Shown one piece after another: positions 21,027 through 32,857 of a DNA stretch of 64,000 nt (positions within the stretch are counted from its first letter, which is position 1; each line of letters opens with the position of its first letter). The stretch lies in assembly GCA_023525715.1 (NCBI GenBank), contig CM042013.1, forward strand, positions 80,310,494 to 80,374,493, in the 5' to 3' direction. Under the pieces are notes generated by a model. It was given only the letters and a program-made list of their open reading frames with translations. It did no database searches and had not been told where the DNA came from. The stretch is from Cichorium intybus. Lineage: Eukaryota; Streptophyta; Magnoliopsida; Asterales; Asteraceae. A program made the position numbers and the translations under genes.

Positions 21027-21031
21027 ATAGC

Positions 21032-21490
21032 CTCCAAGGGTTGCAGTTGAAACCTTACAGGAGCCTCCTTAATGGGCAAGCCTGTTGACCATTTGGACCA
21101 AGGCTTCTAAACCCTAGCTAGGGTTTTCGCCAACTATGGAGTTCCCTCCATATTATCGCCAACTTTAGTCCCTGGCTACTGGCTTGCCAGTAATTCAATT
21201 ATTGAATAAATACAAACCAGTCCCTGTACTATTAATTAATTAATTTAATCACTAAATTAAATCCAATTAATTCTAGATTAAATTCTAATTAACTAATACA
21301 TTTTCTAATTAATATATTAACAAACTATTTATTTTATTTCTATTGATTTATTAAACAATTAATAAATCAACCTCTCTCTCTACTGAACTCTACATCAATC
21401 CTCCAGCTATGAGGGCAACCCAAATGGACTTTGCTTCAATTAACAAGATAAATACAATTTACAGTCATGGCTTAGACACCTAATCCAACA
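21032..21490 (-). repeat. Copia-A 3' LTR, inner part
   Basis: Continuation of 2290-2581. It ends ...CTAATCCAACA, the inverse of the LTR start TGTTGGATTAGG. Combined length 751 bp, equal to the 5' LTR. Confidence 0.9.
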
Positions 21491-22340
21491 GTCTCCCACT
21501 TGGATAAGTCTATGACTTTAATTGTCCATTTATCTTCTGATTAACAACAGTTTGCTAGAAACTATTCCCGAACTCTGACCAAGTCAGTTCTGTCCAAAGA
21601 TAAGTGATCAGATGATCCTCCGTCTAACAAGATATTTTCAGACTCAAGACATGGATTAAGATCAATCTTGGTTCGATACTTTGTTTCTTGATTTCCGATT
21701 TGCTTATGACTTTAAGACTACTAATTGAACATATCAATTTAGTCACGGTTGGCCAACACTTTTAGTCAACTTCAAAATCATCGAGAGGCCTACAGATATC
21801 TGTTTTCCATCGGGTCAGGGGACGGATAAGTTTCGACTTATATGTCTGTACCCTTTACCGGTCAGAATACTCACAACAATGCGTTTTATCACATCGAGTT
21901 ACCGGTGCATTTTCGCATTATCAATGAGCAACTGCCTTGCAAATTACAGATCATATCTCTCCACTTAAAGATCAAAGGATATTATCGTCTTAACATTGCT
22001 CTTGATGTAATCCATGAAGCAATCTGTTAACTGCGGGTTTATCCAATACTCAAATCTCTATTTTCTAAGTACTCATGAACGTTGTAGCAGTCTTACTGCA
22101 ATGTCTAACTCCTTAGACAATCTACAACAGATTCATGACAGTCTTTGTTCATACTTACTCCCTAACAGTATGATCGACTGTGGAACTTTAAATAATCTAA
22201 CTCAGGAAGTTTAAACATGCAAAAATTGAAACACAATAATAAACAATTTACAAAGGTAGTAAACAATACTCATTTATAAATCTCCATCATAAAATCACCA
22301 AGTCAATTACTTTTATACTGTTACAAGTTTCAAAACCTAT
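21491..22340 (-). other. Copia-A polypurine tract and 3' untranslated region
   Basis: ATCCAAGTGGGAGAC (minus strand) abuts the LTR at 21491-21505. The rest is non-coding. The same text, diverged, is at 40740-41080 of Copia-D. Confidence 0.7.
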
Positions 22341-23414
22341 CTAATTGCTAAAACTGATATCATCCTTCAGTCCGATGCTCCGAGCATGCTGATTGTGCTT
22401 GATCCTACTCAGTGCCTTAGTCAAAGGATCTGCAGGATTGTCTTCTGATGATACCCTCTTAACCAAGAGGTGACCTTCTTCTACCCGTTGTCGAATATAA
22501 TGGTACTTTCTGTCGATATGCCTGGACTTTCCATGATCTCGCGGTTCCTTTGTCAAAGCGACCGCTTCTTCATTATCGCAGAACAGTTCTATCGGCTCCT
22601 GAATGCTCCGGACAACTCCAAGGTCACCGATAAAGTTCTTCAGCCAAGCCGCTTCCTTAGACGCTTCACTCGCTGCAATGTACTCTGATTCGCACGTGGA
22701 ATCAGCCACCGTCTCTTGCTTGGAACTTTTCCAAGCGACCGCTCCCCCATTCAGAAGAAGTACCCAGCCCGACTGAGACCGACCAGTGTCTCTATCTTTC
22801 TGGAAACTAGCGTCTGTATATCCACTAACTTTCAAGTCATCACTGCCACCAAGGACTAACACCATGTTCTTTGTCCTTCGCAGATACTTGAGTATGTTCT
22901 TAACTGCAATCCGGTGCGCTCTTCCAGGATTACCCTGGAACCGACTAACCATACTCAAGGCATAGGATACATTGGGGCGAGTACATGTCATAGCATACAT
23001 AATCGACCCTACTGCCGAAGCATAAGGTACCCGACTCATCTCAGCTATTTCCTCATCGGTACTCGGGCTTTGAGTCTTACTCAACTTGGCATTACTTTGG
23101 ATAGGTAGCTCTCCCTTCTTGGAATTTTCCATACTAAACCTTTTTAGTACCTTTTCCAAGTATGTACACTGACTCAGACCTATTAATTTTTTCTTTCTAT
23201 CTCTTAGTATCCTTATCCCGAGAATATAAGCAGCTTCTCCAAGGTCTTTCATGGCGAAACACTTCCCAAGCCAAGACTTGACATCTTGGAAGGTCGGAAA
23301 GTCGTTTCCCATGAGCAGTATGTCATCAACATACAACACCAGAAAAGTGACTATACTCCCACTAGCCTTGACATATACACAGGACTCATCTTCACTTCTA
23401 GAGAAACCAAACAC
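22341..23414 (-). pseudogene. Copia-A RT C-terminus and RNase H, open 357-codon block
   Basis: Longest intact piece of the Copia-A pol. It has RT active-site YVDD at residues 28-31 (LYVDDILLMGND), connection, then RNase H with GYTDASF (D201), ESEYIAA (E244) and LFCDNEEA (D280), and the conserved HIDRKYHYIR and DPLTKAL tail motifs. It opens on GTG, not ATG: it is the tail of a polyprotein, not a gene of its own. All expected RNase H acidic residues are present. Confidence 0.85.
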
Positions 23415-26328
23415 TTTGACTTTCTCATGGAAACAAAGATTTCAGCTGCGAGAAGCTTGTTTCAATCCGTAGATTGATCTCTCTAGCTTACACACTTTAT
23501 CAGGATGCTTTGTGTCTACAAAAACCTCTAGCTGATTCATGTAAACATCCTCAGTCAACTTCCCGTTGAGGAAAGCGGTTTTGACATCCATCTGCCAAAT
23601 TTCATAATCATGAAATGCAGCTATGGCAAGCAATATCCTAATTGACTTAATGTTGGCTACTGGTGAGAAGGTTTCATCATAATCAACCCTCGGGGTTTAA
23701 GTGAATCCGTTTGCAACCAGCCGAGCTTTATAAGTGTGTACTTTACCATCCATGTCGGTCTTCTTCTTGAAGATCCACTTGCACCCGTCTGTCTTACGAC
23801 CTGACACATTGTTAACCAGGTTCCAAACTTGATTGTCATACATAGACTTAATCTTGCTGTCCATTGCCTCTTTCCATTTGGCAGACTCGGGGCCCACCAC
23901 TGCTTCGCAATAGTTAGCTGGTTCATCCAAACTTGTTAGTGTACGATCACTAACAAACGTATCACCATCCGTAGTTATATGGAAACCATAAAACTCGGGT
24001 GGCATGCTAACTCTACCTGAACGCCTAAGGGGCAATGAGATGTTAGTCGGTCCAACAGGAACCTCTTCCTCATGTTGGTGTCTAGATTCTCCGAAGGTTG
24101 TTTCATCGGGTGTTTCCTGAATTTCTTCAAGGTCAACAGTACTCGTACTGTCCTCTTTGGAAATGAGCTCTCTCTCGAGAGACTCCTCGCCTAGCTACAA
24201 AGACCACGTCCTCGCTTGGTCTGTAGAACAAGTATCCAAATGACTGTTTCGGGTATCCGATGAAATAGAACCTCTCACTTCTTTCGGTGAGTTTGTATTG
24301 AGTCTCTCGTCTCACGAAAGCCTCACAACCCTAGACTTTGATGTGTGCCAACGAGGGAACTTTCCCCGTCTATATCTCGTTATATGTTTTAGCAACCTTC
24401 TTGGTTGGGACAAGGTTAAGGATATGGGCGGCAGTCTCCAAGGCATACCAACAGAAATGTATTGGAAGCGAAGCTCCATTCATCATGGAACGAACCATGT
24501 CCAACAGGCGACGGTTTCGTCTTTCAGCAACACCGTTCAACTGTGGTGTTCTTGGAGGCGACAACTATGAAACAATTCCACATTCTTTGAGATAATCGAG
24601 AAACTCGATACTAAGATACTTACCGCCTCTGTCGGATCTAAGCATCTTTATCTTTCTGCCCAGTTGATTTTTTACTTCGTTTTTAAACTCTTTGAACTTT
24701 TCAAAGGTATCTGATTTGTGCTTGATTAAGTGGATATACCCATATCTACTAAAATCATCAGTAAAGGTCACATAGAACCGCGTGCCATCTTTTGTGGTTG
24801 TTCTGAAGGGACCACAGACATCTGTGTGTATGATATCCAACAAACCTTCACCTCTTTCAAATGAACCTTTGAATGGTGATTTTGTCATCTTGCCAAGTAA
24901 ACAAGACTCGCATACATCATCCGACTTAAGGTCGAATTATTCCAACACTCCATCCTTTTGGAGTTTGGCGATGCGTTTCTTATTAATATGACCAAGGCGA
25001 TAGTGCCACAAACACGCCTTTTCTATACCATTCGAAGAATCAATATGCAACACATTTTTACCATAATTATCAACACACATAATAGTCTCATACACTCCAT
25101 CACAAGGCAAAGCATCAAATATAAAAACATCATTTTTTAAAAACTGAAATTTAATAATTCAATTTATCAAAAGTATAATAAAAGCCTTGTTTGAACAATG
25201 CATGAAAGGAAATTATGTTTCTTGCCATATCAGGCGAATAGCAACAATTATGTAAATCTAAACTAACTCCACTACTAAGCACTAGTCTATAGACACCGAT
25301 CTTGGTAATAGATGACGTTCGCCTATTGCCCATGACCAGGTTCAATCTACCGTGCTCCAGCTCCCTACTTTATTTTAGGCCCTGCAAATCAGAACAGATA
25401 TGAAAACCACATCCGGTATCAAGGACCCAAGAACAGGAAGAAGATGAGTTATTAGATATAGAGTAAGTACCTGCTTGTGATGGCTTCACTTTGCTATCTT
25501 TGATATCTTGCAAGTACCTGGGGCAGCTTCTCTTCCAGTGACCCTATTCTCTGCAATAAAAGCAGTCAGCTTCCTTGGTATTCATGACATGCGGAATGCC
25601 AGAAGACTTGGCTCTCGTGGCACTGCTAGATGAGCCGACATGAACCTTTTCCCTCCAGTTTTGCTTCGGAGGCCCCTTCCTTTTCTTTCCCTTGCCAGAG
25701 CCAATAGCCAGGACAGGCGGGTTAATAGGCAGCACATTTTTCCCTTCATCCCGTCTTCAGCAGTACGAAGCATGCGGTGTAATTCAGCCAAAGTTGCCTG
25801 ACTCCGGTAAGGAGTTTAGAACTATGTTAACAGCTAAATCCTCATGAACAGGCATTTCTAGCTTCTTTAGCCTTTCCACGTAACCTTGCATCCTTTGCAC
25901 ATGAGTAAAGATGGACTCTCATCTTTAGGCTTGCCGTTAGTGAAAGTTTTTAAAACCTCACGCCTTTCGATGCACTCTTGATTGCGGAACTTTTCCGCGA
26001 GCTCTTTGTGCATTTCGTAGGGCCAGTAGTCCTCGTAAATTCTTTGCAGCTCAAGGTTCATGGTGGCGATCATGATGCAAGCCACTTTGGTCGCATCATC
26101 CGAGTGTTTTTGGTACGAGGCGAGTTCCTCGGGAGTAGCGGTATCTGTGTCAACCTCAATCAGCTTGGTTTCCACAACATACTCTTTGTGTTCAAACCTA
26201 ATAGCCATTTTGATGTTACGGATCCAGTCATTGTAGTTAGTGTCGTCTAACGTCACTTTAGAGCACAATGACAAGATCGAGGTGACATTACCGGAGTTTG
26301 AGTGGGGGGCGGTTTGGTCAGAAGACAT
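22341..26328 (-). pseudogene. Copia-A gag-pol, broken
   Basis: Order on the minus strand: gag from the ATG at 26328 (MSSDQTAPHSNSGN; NYNDWIRNIKMAIRFEHKEY), a zinc-knuckle CFYCRE-stop-GHWKRSC near 25545-25575 with a TAG inside, protease WVLDTGCGFHIC near 25400-25430, and a pre-integrase region 25345-25151. Integrase is at 24888-24400 with IHTDVCGP, RSDRGGKY and TPQLNGVAERRN (D, D, E). RT starts at 24035, with a TAA after ARLVANGFT near 23700, then FSPVANIKSIRILLAI, DVKTAFLNG and the RT/RNase H frame below. At least five stops or shifts, so inactive as it stands. Gag-IN-RT-RH order identifies Ty1/copia. Confidence 0.9.
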
Positions 26329-26591
26329 CTATAAAAGAAGAAGATAGTTTTAATTAGATATTTATAAATAACCCTTATATTCACCCAAGAATAAATATAA
26401 GGCTAGGATCCTACAATAACAATCTACAATATTGAAGAGGGACGCCGTAATCTTTATTTAATTTTTATAAGGTAGGCGAATGATGATTCAGCCAATTCCA
26501 CCGCGGAAACATAATCAAATTATAATGGAATTCCTAGTTTCTTTTGAGATTTATTGAACTGTTCAATAGCATATTTTAATCTCGGGAATGC

Positions 26592-26632
26592 CCCACTATT
26601 TATGACTGGGATACCGAGGATCACAAACTGGG
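26592..26632 (-). promoter_or_regulatory. Leader hairpin III (Copia-A)
   Basis: Minus strand: GTTTGTGA pairs with TCATAAAT around loop TCCTCGGTATCCCAG. Confidence 0.6.
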
Positions 26633-26678
26633 TGTGAATAACCATGCAAATTAGCTTGGTACTCTCGAAGTCAATTAC

Positions 26679-26731
26679 CATCTCAAATTGACGTGCCGGT
26701 TAACCACACACGCTCCATCAATAATGGAGAA
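26679..26731 (-). promoter_or_regulatory. Leader hairpin II (Copia-A)
   Basis: Minus strand: CCAT..TTGA pairs with TCAA..ATGG and presents GGAGCGTGTGTGGTTAACCG. The outer pair is C-G here and T-A in Copia-D. Confidence 0.6.
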
Positions 26732-26743
26732 ATTGAAAAACCC

Positions 26744-26820
26744 ATTGCGACTATTTGTGGACCCCAGTTGGCATGCCGGTAAACCACACACGCTCCACCA
26801 ACGTTCCACAAGGTGCAATG
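26744..26820 (-). promoter_or_regulatory. Leader hairpin I (Copia-A)
   Basis: Minus strand: TTGTGGA pairs with TCCACAA, TTGGTG with TGCCAA. The loop is GAGCGTGTGTGGTTTACCGG. Confidence 0.65.
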
Positions 26821-27590
26821 TGCAATTCCATGGATTAGCACCAATTCACATTTTTTGACCTAAAGTAACTAGATTGGGATTTTGTTCAAGGTTCTAGTAC
26901 TTTCAATTATAGCATTATACTTTTAAGAGGCTTAGCGGTTCTATCAAACTCGTTCGGCTAACAACATTCGACTGACCAGGAGAGCGGTGGGTGAGAGTGG
27001 ACACCCATTAGACTACCATTTTATAGGCAGTCGCCTTATACCCTCTTTATAGGAAAGTTTTGTGAATGAGGCCTACTAACGGTAAGACTATAGAGTTTTA
27101 TCTTACATATAAATATTAACTTTTAAAAATAAATATAGAAGATATATTTTAAACTTTTTAAAATATTTTAGATTTAATTTCCTATTAATTTTCGCAAATT
27201 AATATGTATTTTTTGAAAATATAAATTAAATCTTTAAGTGATTTAATTGATCCTTTAATTAAACAATTTAATTAAACTAATTAAATCAAGAAAAGGGAAT
27301 CACAAAAATTAATCAAATTAATTTCCTAACCCTTATCCCTAAATCTCGAAAATAGCATGCAGTGGATAAGGGGTTCCAGTTATTTAATTAATCAGCAATT
27401 ACCAAAATAACAACCTACTATCGATGGCAAGCATACAAATCGCAGAAAAGGGAAGGGAGGCTAGGGTTTTCAAACCCTAGCCGCCAAGTCTAAACCTTGG
27501 CCACCAAGGGTTCTAATTTTTGCAAATAACCCTTTGCACACAAGCAATTATATCAAATTCACAAGATAAACAAATTGGCTTTGATACCAC

Positions 27591-28341
27591 TGAAGGGTTT
27601 TATACAAACTATGAACTAGAAATTCCTAAGTTCACATGCAACCCTAAAAGAGATCTATGTTTTTCTACAATGAATATATAATAAAAACCTAAAGGCCAAC
27701 ATTTATATCTAAAGATCAAAACAGAATTACCAACCTTTGAATCTTGTTCTTGAAGCTAGCAGCAAAGAGATCCTGCCTCAAATGCAGTCACACCCAAGCT
27801 ATGGAGGAGAGAAAACAGCAGAGTCTCTGGAGTGTCTTTAAAGTGGCATAGAAAAGGGGAGCCAGGAGGTTCCTTTTATAGCCTCCAAGGGTTACAGCTG
27901 AAACCCTAGAGGAGCGTCCTTAATGGGCAAGCCTGTTGACCATTTGGACCAAGGCTTCTAAACCCTAGCTAGGGTTTTCGCCAACTATGGAGCTCCTTCC
28001 ATATTGGCACTAAATTTAGTCTCTGGCTACTGGCTTGCCAATTATTCAACTATTGAATAAATACAAACCAGTCCCTGCACTATTCATTAATTAATTTAAT
28101 CACTAAATTTAATCCAATTAATTCTAGATTAAATTCTAATTAACTAATATAGTTTCTAATTAATATATTAACAAACTATTTATTTTATTTCTATTGATTT
28201 ATTAAACAATTAATAAATCAACCTCTCTCTCTACTGAACTCTACATCAATCCTCCAACTATGAGGGCAACCCAAATGGACTTTGCTTCAATTAACAAGAT
28301 AAATACAATTTACAGTCATGGCTTAGACACCTAGTCCAATA
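27591..28341 (-). repeat. Copia-A 5' LTR
   Basis: 751 bp, TGAAGGG...TCCAATA on the plus strand; the expected CA..TG terminus is mutated (CCAATA for CCAACA). Matches 2290-2581 plus 21032-21490. TTTTT duplication follows at 28342-28346. Confidence 0.9.
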
Positions 28342-28495
28342 TTTTTGTCGACCTTGGTGACCATTGTGGTGTGATTACGACATCTCTCTTCACATCACAG
28401 CTAGGAGATTTTGGATCCTAGACTTAGTAATAAATTGGGTAATTATTTCAAGGATTAAAAATCAAACTAACTAAACTAAAAACTGTGTTTTGTAG

Positions 28496-29241
28496 ATGTC
28501 TGCCAATAACAACAATAACTCGGGTCCTACTCCTTCTCCTCATCCCGCATTAACAAACATCTCACTGATATCAGTCCTCTCGAGGGAAAAGCTTAAAGGT
28601 CCAAACTATTTCAACTGGATCCGGGCCTTAAGTATTACTTTGAGATTCGAGGGCAAAGAGTATGTCCTTGAGGTTGAAATCCCAGAACTAGCCAATGATG
28701 CTAATGATGAAGATATAGTTTCTTATGATAAGCACTATGATGAGTCAAATATGGTTGCTTCCCTGATGTTGGCGACCATGACCTCATACCTCCAAAAGGG
28801 CTTTGAGACTGTTGGGGCGTAAGACATTAATCTTCAGCTCAAGGAAATGTACCATGAGCAGGCTAGGCAGGAACGATTTGAGATCGTCAAGTCCCTGATT
28901 GCTTGTAAACACCAAGACGGAGTGTCTGTGTGTACGCACGTTCAAAAGCTGAAGTCGTATATTGACAGGCTTGAAAATCTTGGTGTCCAGTTTCCTAAGG
29001 AGTTAGCCATTGATGTGGTTCTTAACTCGCTTTCCAGTTTGTGATGAACTATAATATGAACAACCTAGACAAGACCTTGATGGAGTCGCACGGGATGCTG
29101 AAGACAGCTGAAGCTAGCATGCGGCAGGCTCGTAGCACTATCTCCCTTGCTCCCATCGTGGCTATTCATCATGGTAGTTGCAAACGGAAGAAAGGTTCTC
29201 ATCCCAAAGGAAAAGGAAAAGCCAAGGGCAACCAAGGCTTT
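28496..29241 (+). pseudogene. Copia-B gag, broken and truncated
   Basis: ATG at 28496 (MSANNNNNSGPTPSPHPALT). It then has GPNYFNWIRALSITLRFEGK, a copia-type gag core, ARQERFEIVKSLIACKHQDG, VQKLKSYIDRLENLGVQFP, and a basic KGKGKAKGNQG tail. There is an in-frame TAA at 28820 and a frame change near 29040. The LTR of Copia-C begins directly after the basic tail, before any zinc knuckle. Homologous in order to the Copia-A gag. Confidence 0.8.
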
Positions 29242-30088
<847 letters not shown>

Positions 30089-30837
30089 GTGGTATCAGAG
30101 CTTAGATCTGTTTTTTGTTGAACTGCTATAATAGTTGAACTGTTGTTAGGGTTTAATGGTTTTAAACCCCAGCCTCTATCTGGATCGACTTTTGCTAGGG
30201 TTTTAGAAACCATAGCCTCCACCCTTGTGATTCTCGAAATTAAGGAGCCTCCATTAGGGTTTTTCTATTTTTGGTAAATATGATTACTTAATAAATGGAA
30301 ACCTTTGGCCCTTATTTTAGATAACTTGGTTGGCAGGGAATAGGATTAAATTAATTGATTTAATTTGTTAATGCTCATGTGATTTAATTAATTTAATTAA
30401 GTTTTAATTAAAAGACAACCATTAAATCAATGTAGGTCTAATTTAAATTTTAATTAAAATAGTTTTAATTTCGAAAATTTAAAGGACAAACCTAAGTATT
30501 TTAAAATGTTTAAAATACACCTTATACATATTATTATTAAAAGTTAATATCTATATGTATAAGATTAAGTCAGTCAAATCGCTAGTATGCCTCATTCAGA
30601 AAACTCGTCTATAAGGGGGTATAAGGAAACTGCCTATAAAATGGCGGTTGAATGGGTGTCCACTCTCACCCACCGCTCCCTTGATCAGTGGACTGTCATT
30701 AGCAGAACAGATTTGATAGGACAAACCTAATCTCATTAAAAGTAAAATGCTATTACTGACAAAGTACTAGAACCTTTAAAATCCCAATCTAGTTACATTA
30801 GGAAAATTTGAAAAGTATGCTAATCAATGAAATTGCA

Positions 30838-30914
30838 CATTGCACTTTGTGGGTCGTTGGTGGAGCGTCTGTGGTTAACTGACACACTAGTAGGGAGCCA
30901 TAAAGGGAAGCAAT
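30838..30914 (+). promoter_or_regulatory. Leader hairpin I (Copia-C)
   Basis: CTTTGTGG pairs with CCATAAAG (one G-U), TTGGTG with CACTAG, TTGC with GCAA. Loop GAGCGTCTGTGGTTAACTGA. Confidence 0.6.
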
Positions 30915-30926
30915 GGGTATCTGGTG

Positions 30927-30985
30927 ATTTATCATTGTTGATGGAGCGTGTGTGGATAACCGGCACATCAATCAAGATGATAAAT
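30927..30985 (+). promoter_or_regulatory. Leader hairpin II (Copia-C)
   Basis: ATTTATCA pairs with TGATAAAT and GATG with CATC, around GGAGCGTGTGTGGATAACCG. Confidence 0.65.
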
Positions 30986-31027
30986 TGACATTGACATTAC
31001 CAAGCAATTTGCATGGTTATTCACATC

Positions 31028-31061
31028 TTATTTGTGATCCTCGGCATCAAAGTCACAAATA
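31028..31061 (+). promoter_or_regulatory. Leader hairpin III (Copia-C)
   Basis: ATTTGTGA pairs perfectly with TCACAAAT around loop TCCTCGGCATCAAAG. Confidence 0.65.
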
Positions 31062-31300
31062 GAAGAGCATAATCCAAGATTAAACATGCCATTGGCTTTG
31101 GTCAATGTATCTCACAGATCTAGGAATTTCATAAGACTGAAATTGATAAAAGTATATCTAGCTTAATAACCATTATGTTGTGATTACGGCATCCCTCTTC
31201 ACACCATAGTTGGGGCATTTTGGGTCCTAGCCTTATTAAATATTAATTGGGTAATTATTTATAAGGACAAACGTTAAACTAATAAATGTTGATTTTATAG

Positions 31301-31831
31301 ATGTGGGAAGACAGTGTGAATTCTCCTCCTCCTCCTCCTACACCCATTCCTGAGAGCTTCAGGAATTACTTACTAAATATGAATAAACTGACTGGACTGA
31401 ACTACGTGGATTGGCTTCGCCAGTAGAGACTGGTTATGGGATACATAGGAAAGCCATATCTGATCGACTATCCACTTCCCAGCCTACCTAAACATGGCAT
31501 CACACAGCAGATGATAGATGACCATGACTTCCTGATTGATGAGAATGAACAAGTTCGTCTTCTCATGCTATTAACCATTGACCCTGCCATCCGCAAGGAT
31601 TTTGAATTCCTGGGGCCATATAAGTTAATACAACCGGTTGAGGAAAAGTTCCAAGAACCGGTTAGGCAGGAACGACTTAGGATCTTCGAAAAGCTTGGTG
31701 AGACCAGGCTAAAAAGGGGAAGTAAGGTTGGTCTACACTTCCTCAAGATTGAGGGATACATGGAAAGCTGTACCAGCTTGGTCACTCCTTCAGTCAAGAA
31801 ACGAGTGTCAACTGTTTACTCGCTTCTTTGA
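31301..31831 (+). pseudogene. Copia-C gag remnant
   Basis: ATG at 31301 (MWEDSVNSPPPPPTPIPESF), then LTGLNYVDWLRQ, TAG at 31424, and an open in-frame block 31436-31831 with RLLMLLTIDPAIRKDFEFLG and PVRQERLRIFEKLGE. Position and the NYxxW and RQERxxI motifs match the copia gag of Copia-A and -B, but no zinc knuckle or protease follows. Probably inactive. Confidence 0.65.
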
Positions 31832-32857
31832 CTAAGTAGTATGAACCGTTCATACATATATACAAGAATAGGGACCAACACAAAACCTTTAGGGAAATGT
31901 ATTCAATGTTGAATCTCTACCAGTCGTTCATGGAGATGCATAGTTTGGGATTGGTTCTATTTGGGAAGTGCATCAGGAAACCGTCCAGACCGGTTTTGAG
32001 ATGACTCAAGCTAGGAATCCACAGGGTCGGGTACAGTCACAGGAAGATTGGAAGATGCTCCAAAGCCAAACGATTTGGCAACTCAGGTATATCTAAAAAC
32101 TCAAAACTTCTAATCCTTAATTCCTTGATACAATATGTGATTGTCAAATTTGCTTTGTATGCATGGTCTCAGTAGGACGCAAGACATTGTCGCATGGGAG
32201 CATATTCGGATTGGATCACGAGTTCGTGCAGTTTTGAAGTTTAGTTAGATATTTTGATATTGTTATTAGTTGGTACATAGTATGATATTGTTTTTCACAT
32301 AGTACATTGTTTGAGGATATATTGATTTAATAAAATTTTATTTTCCTTTAAAGCATGATTGTTTAAATTATCCTTGAAATGTTGTGTGAATGTGTTGATT
32401 AATAACTTGAATGTTGATACATCCAAAATGTATTGGATTTTATGAATTGTTTTTCTATGATTGTTAAAGTAAACATTTAAGAATCACATCAACCAAAGGT
32501 CGAGGTGGACAGGAACTTTGGAATCATTTGACTTGGAGTCACATGATGAAGTTCGTTCTTAATAAGGTTAATTATTGCAAGAAATGTATCAACCAAGGAT
32601 CAAATGGATGAGATTTTGGAATCAGTTGACTTAGAGTCAAACGAAGAATACATATCTTGAATAAAATTAATAAAGTCATGAATTTACATAGAGATATAAA
32701 AGACGTTGAGCAATGGGCACTTAGTGAATTGCTCGAACCTACAAATAAATCCACAATCAATTATACTTCATAATAATTGTCAAATAATATGACTTCACTT
32801 ATCAGAATAAGTAATTAATTGAAAACTTGAACTGTTCAAGGACTTCAAAGGAAGTAT
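31832..32857 (+). other. Copia-C non-coding interior
   Basis: No ORF of note. The stretches 31860-32100 and 32380-32850 are diverged repeats of Copia-D 37380-37600 and 37880-38400. They include a duplicated 'CAACCAAAGGTC...GGAATCA.TTGACTTGGAGTCA' unit (32490-32640). Confidence 0.5.

Larger units (their letters stand above)
26329..27590 (-). other. Copia-A 5' leader and primer-binding site
   Basis: Non-coding. On the minus strand GTGGTATCAAAGCC follows the LTR (27575-27590), a tRNA-iMet-type site with one change. An AT-rich stretch lies at 27090-27330. The three conserved hairpins are at 26744-26820, 26679-26731 and 26592-26632. Confidence 0.75.
2290..28341 (-). mobile_element. Copia-A, complete but interrupted Ty1/copia element
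   Basis: Minus-strand element with two 751-bp LTRs, TTTTT duplications, PPT, primer-binding site and a gag-pol in the order gag, zinc knuckle, protease, integrase, RT, RNase H. Its 3' LTR is split by the Athila-like insertion (2582-21026). Without that insertion the element would be about 7.6 kb. The coding region has several stops and frameshifts. Confidence 0.9.
822..29241 (+). mobile_element. Copia-B, oldest element of the nest (interrupted)
   Basis: A plus-strand Ty1/copia remnant: 5' LTR from 822, leader to 2284, then, after the 26-kb Copia-A insertion, leader continuation 28347-28495 and gag 28496-29241. The join is clear. The leader text at 2230-2284 plus 28347-28490 follows the same order as the uninterrupted leaders at 31100-31300 and 36610-36820. 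TTTTT flanks the inserted Copia-A on both sides. The downstream part is cut by the Copia-C LTR at 29242, and no 3' LTR is seen. Confidence 0.75.
30090..31300 (+). other. Copia-C primer-binding site and leader
   Basis: TGGTATCAGAGC at 30090-30101. Non-coding AT-rich leader with hairpins at 30838-30914, 30927-30985 and 31028-31061. 'CTCACCCACCGCTCC' at 30663-30677 is another block shared with the Copia-A and -D leaders. Confidence 0.75.
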
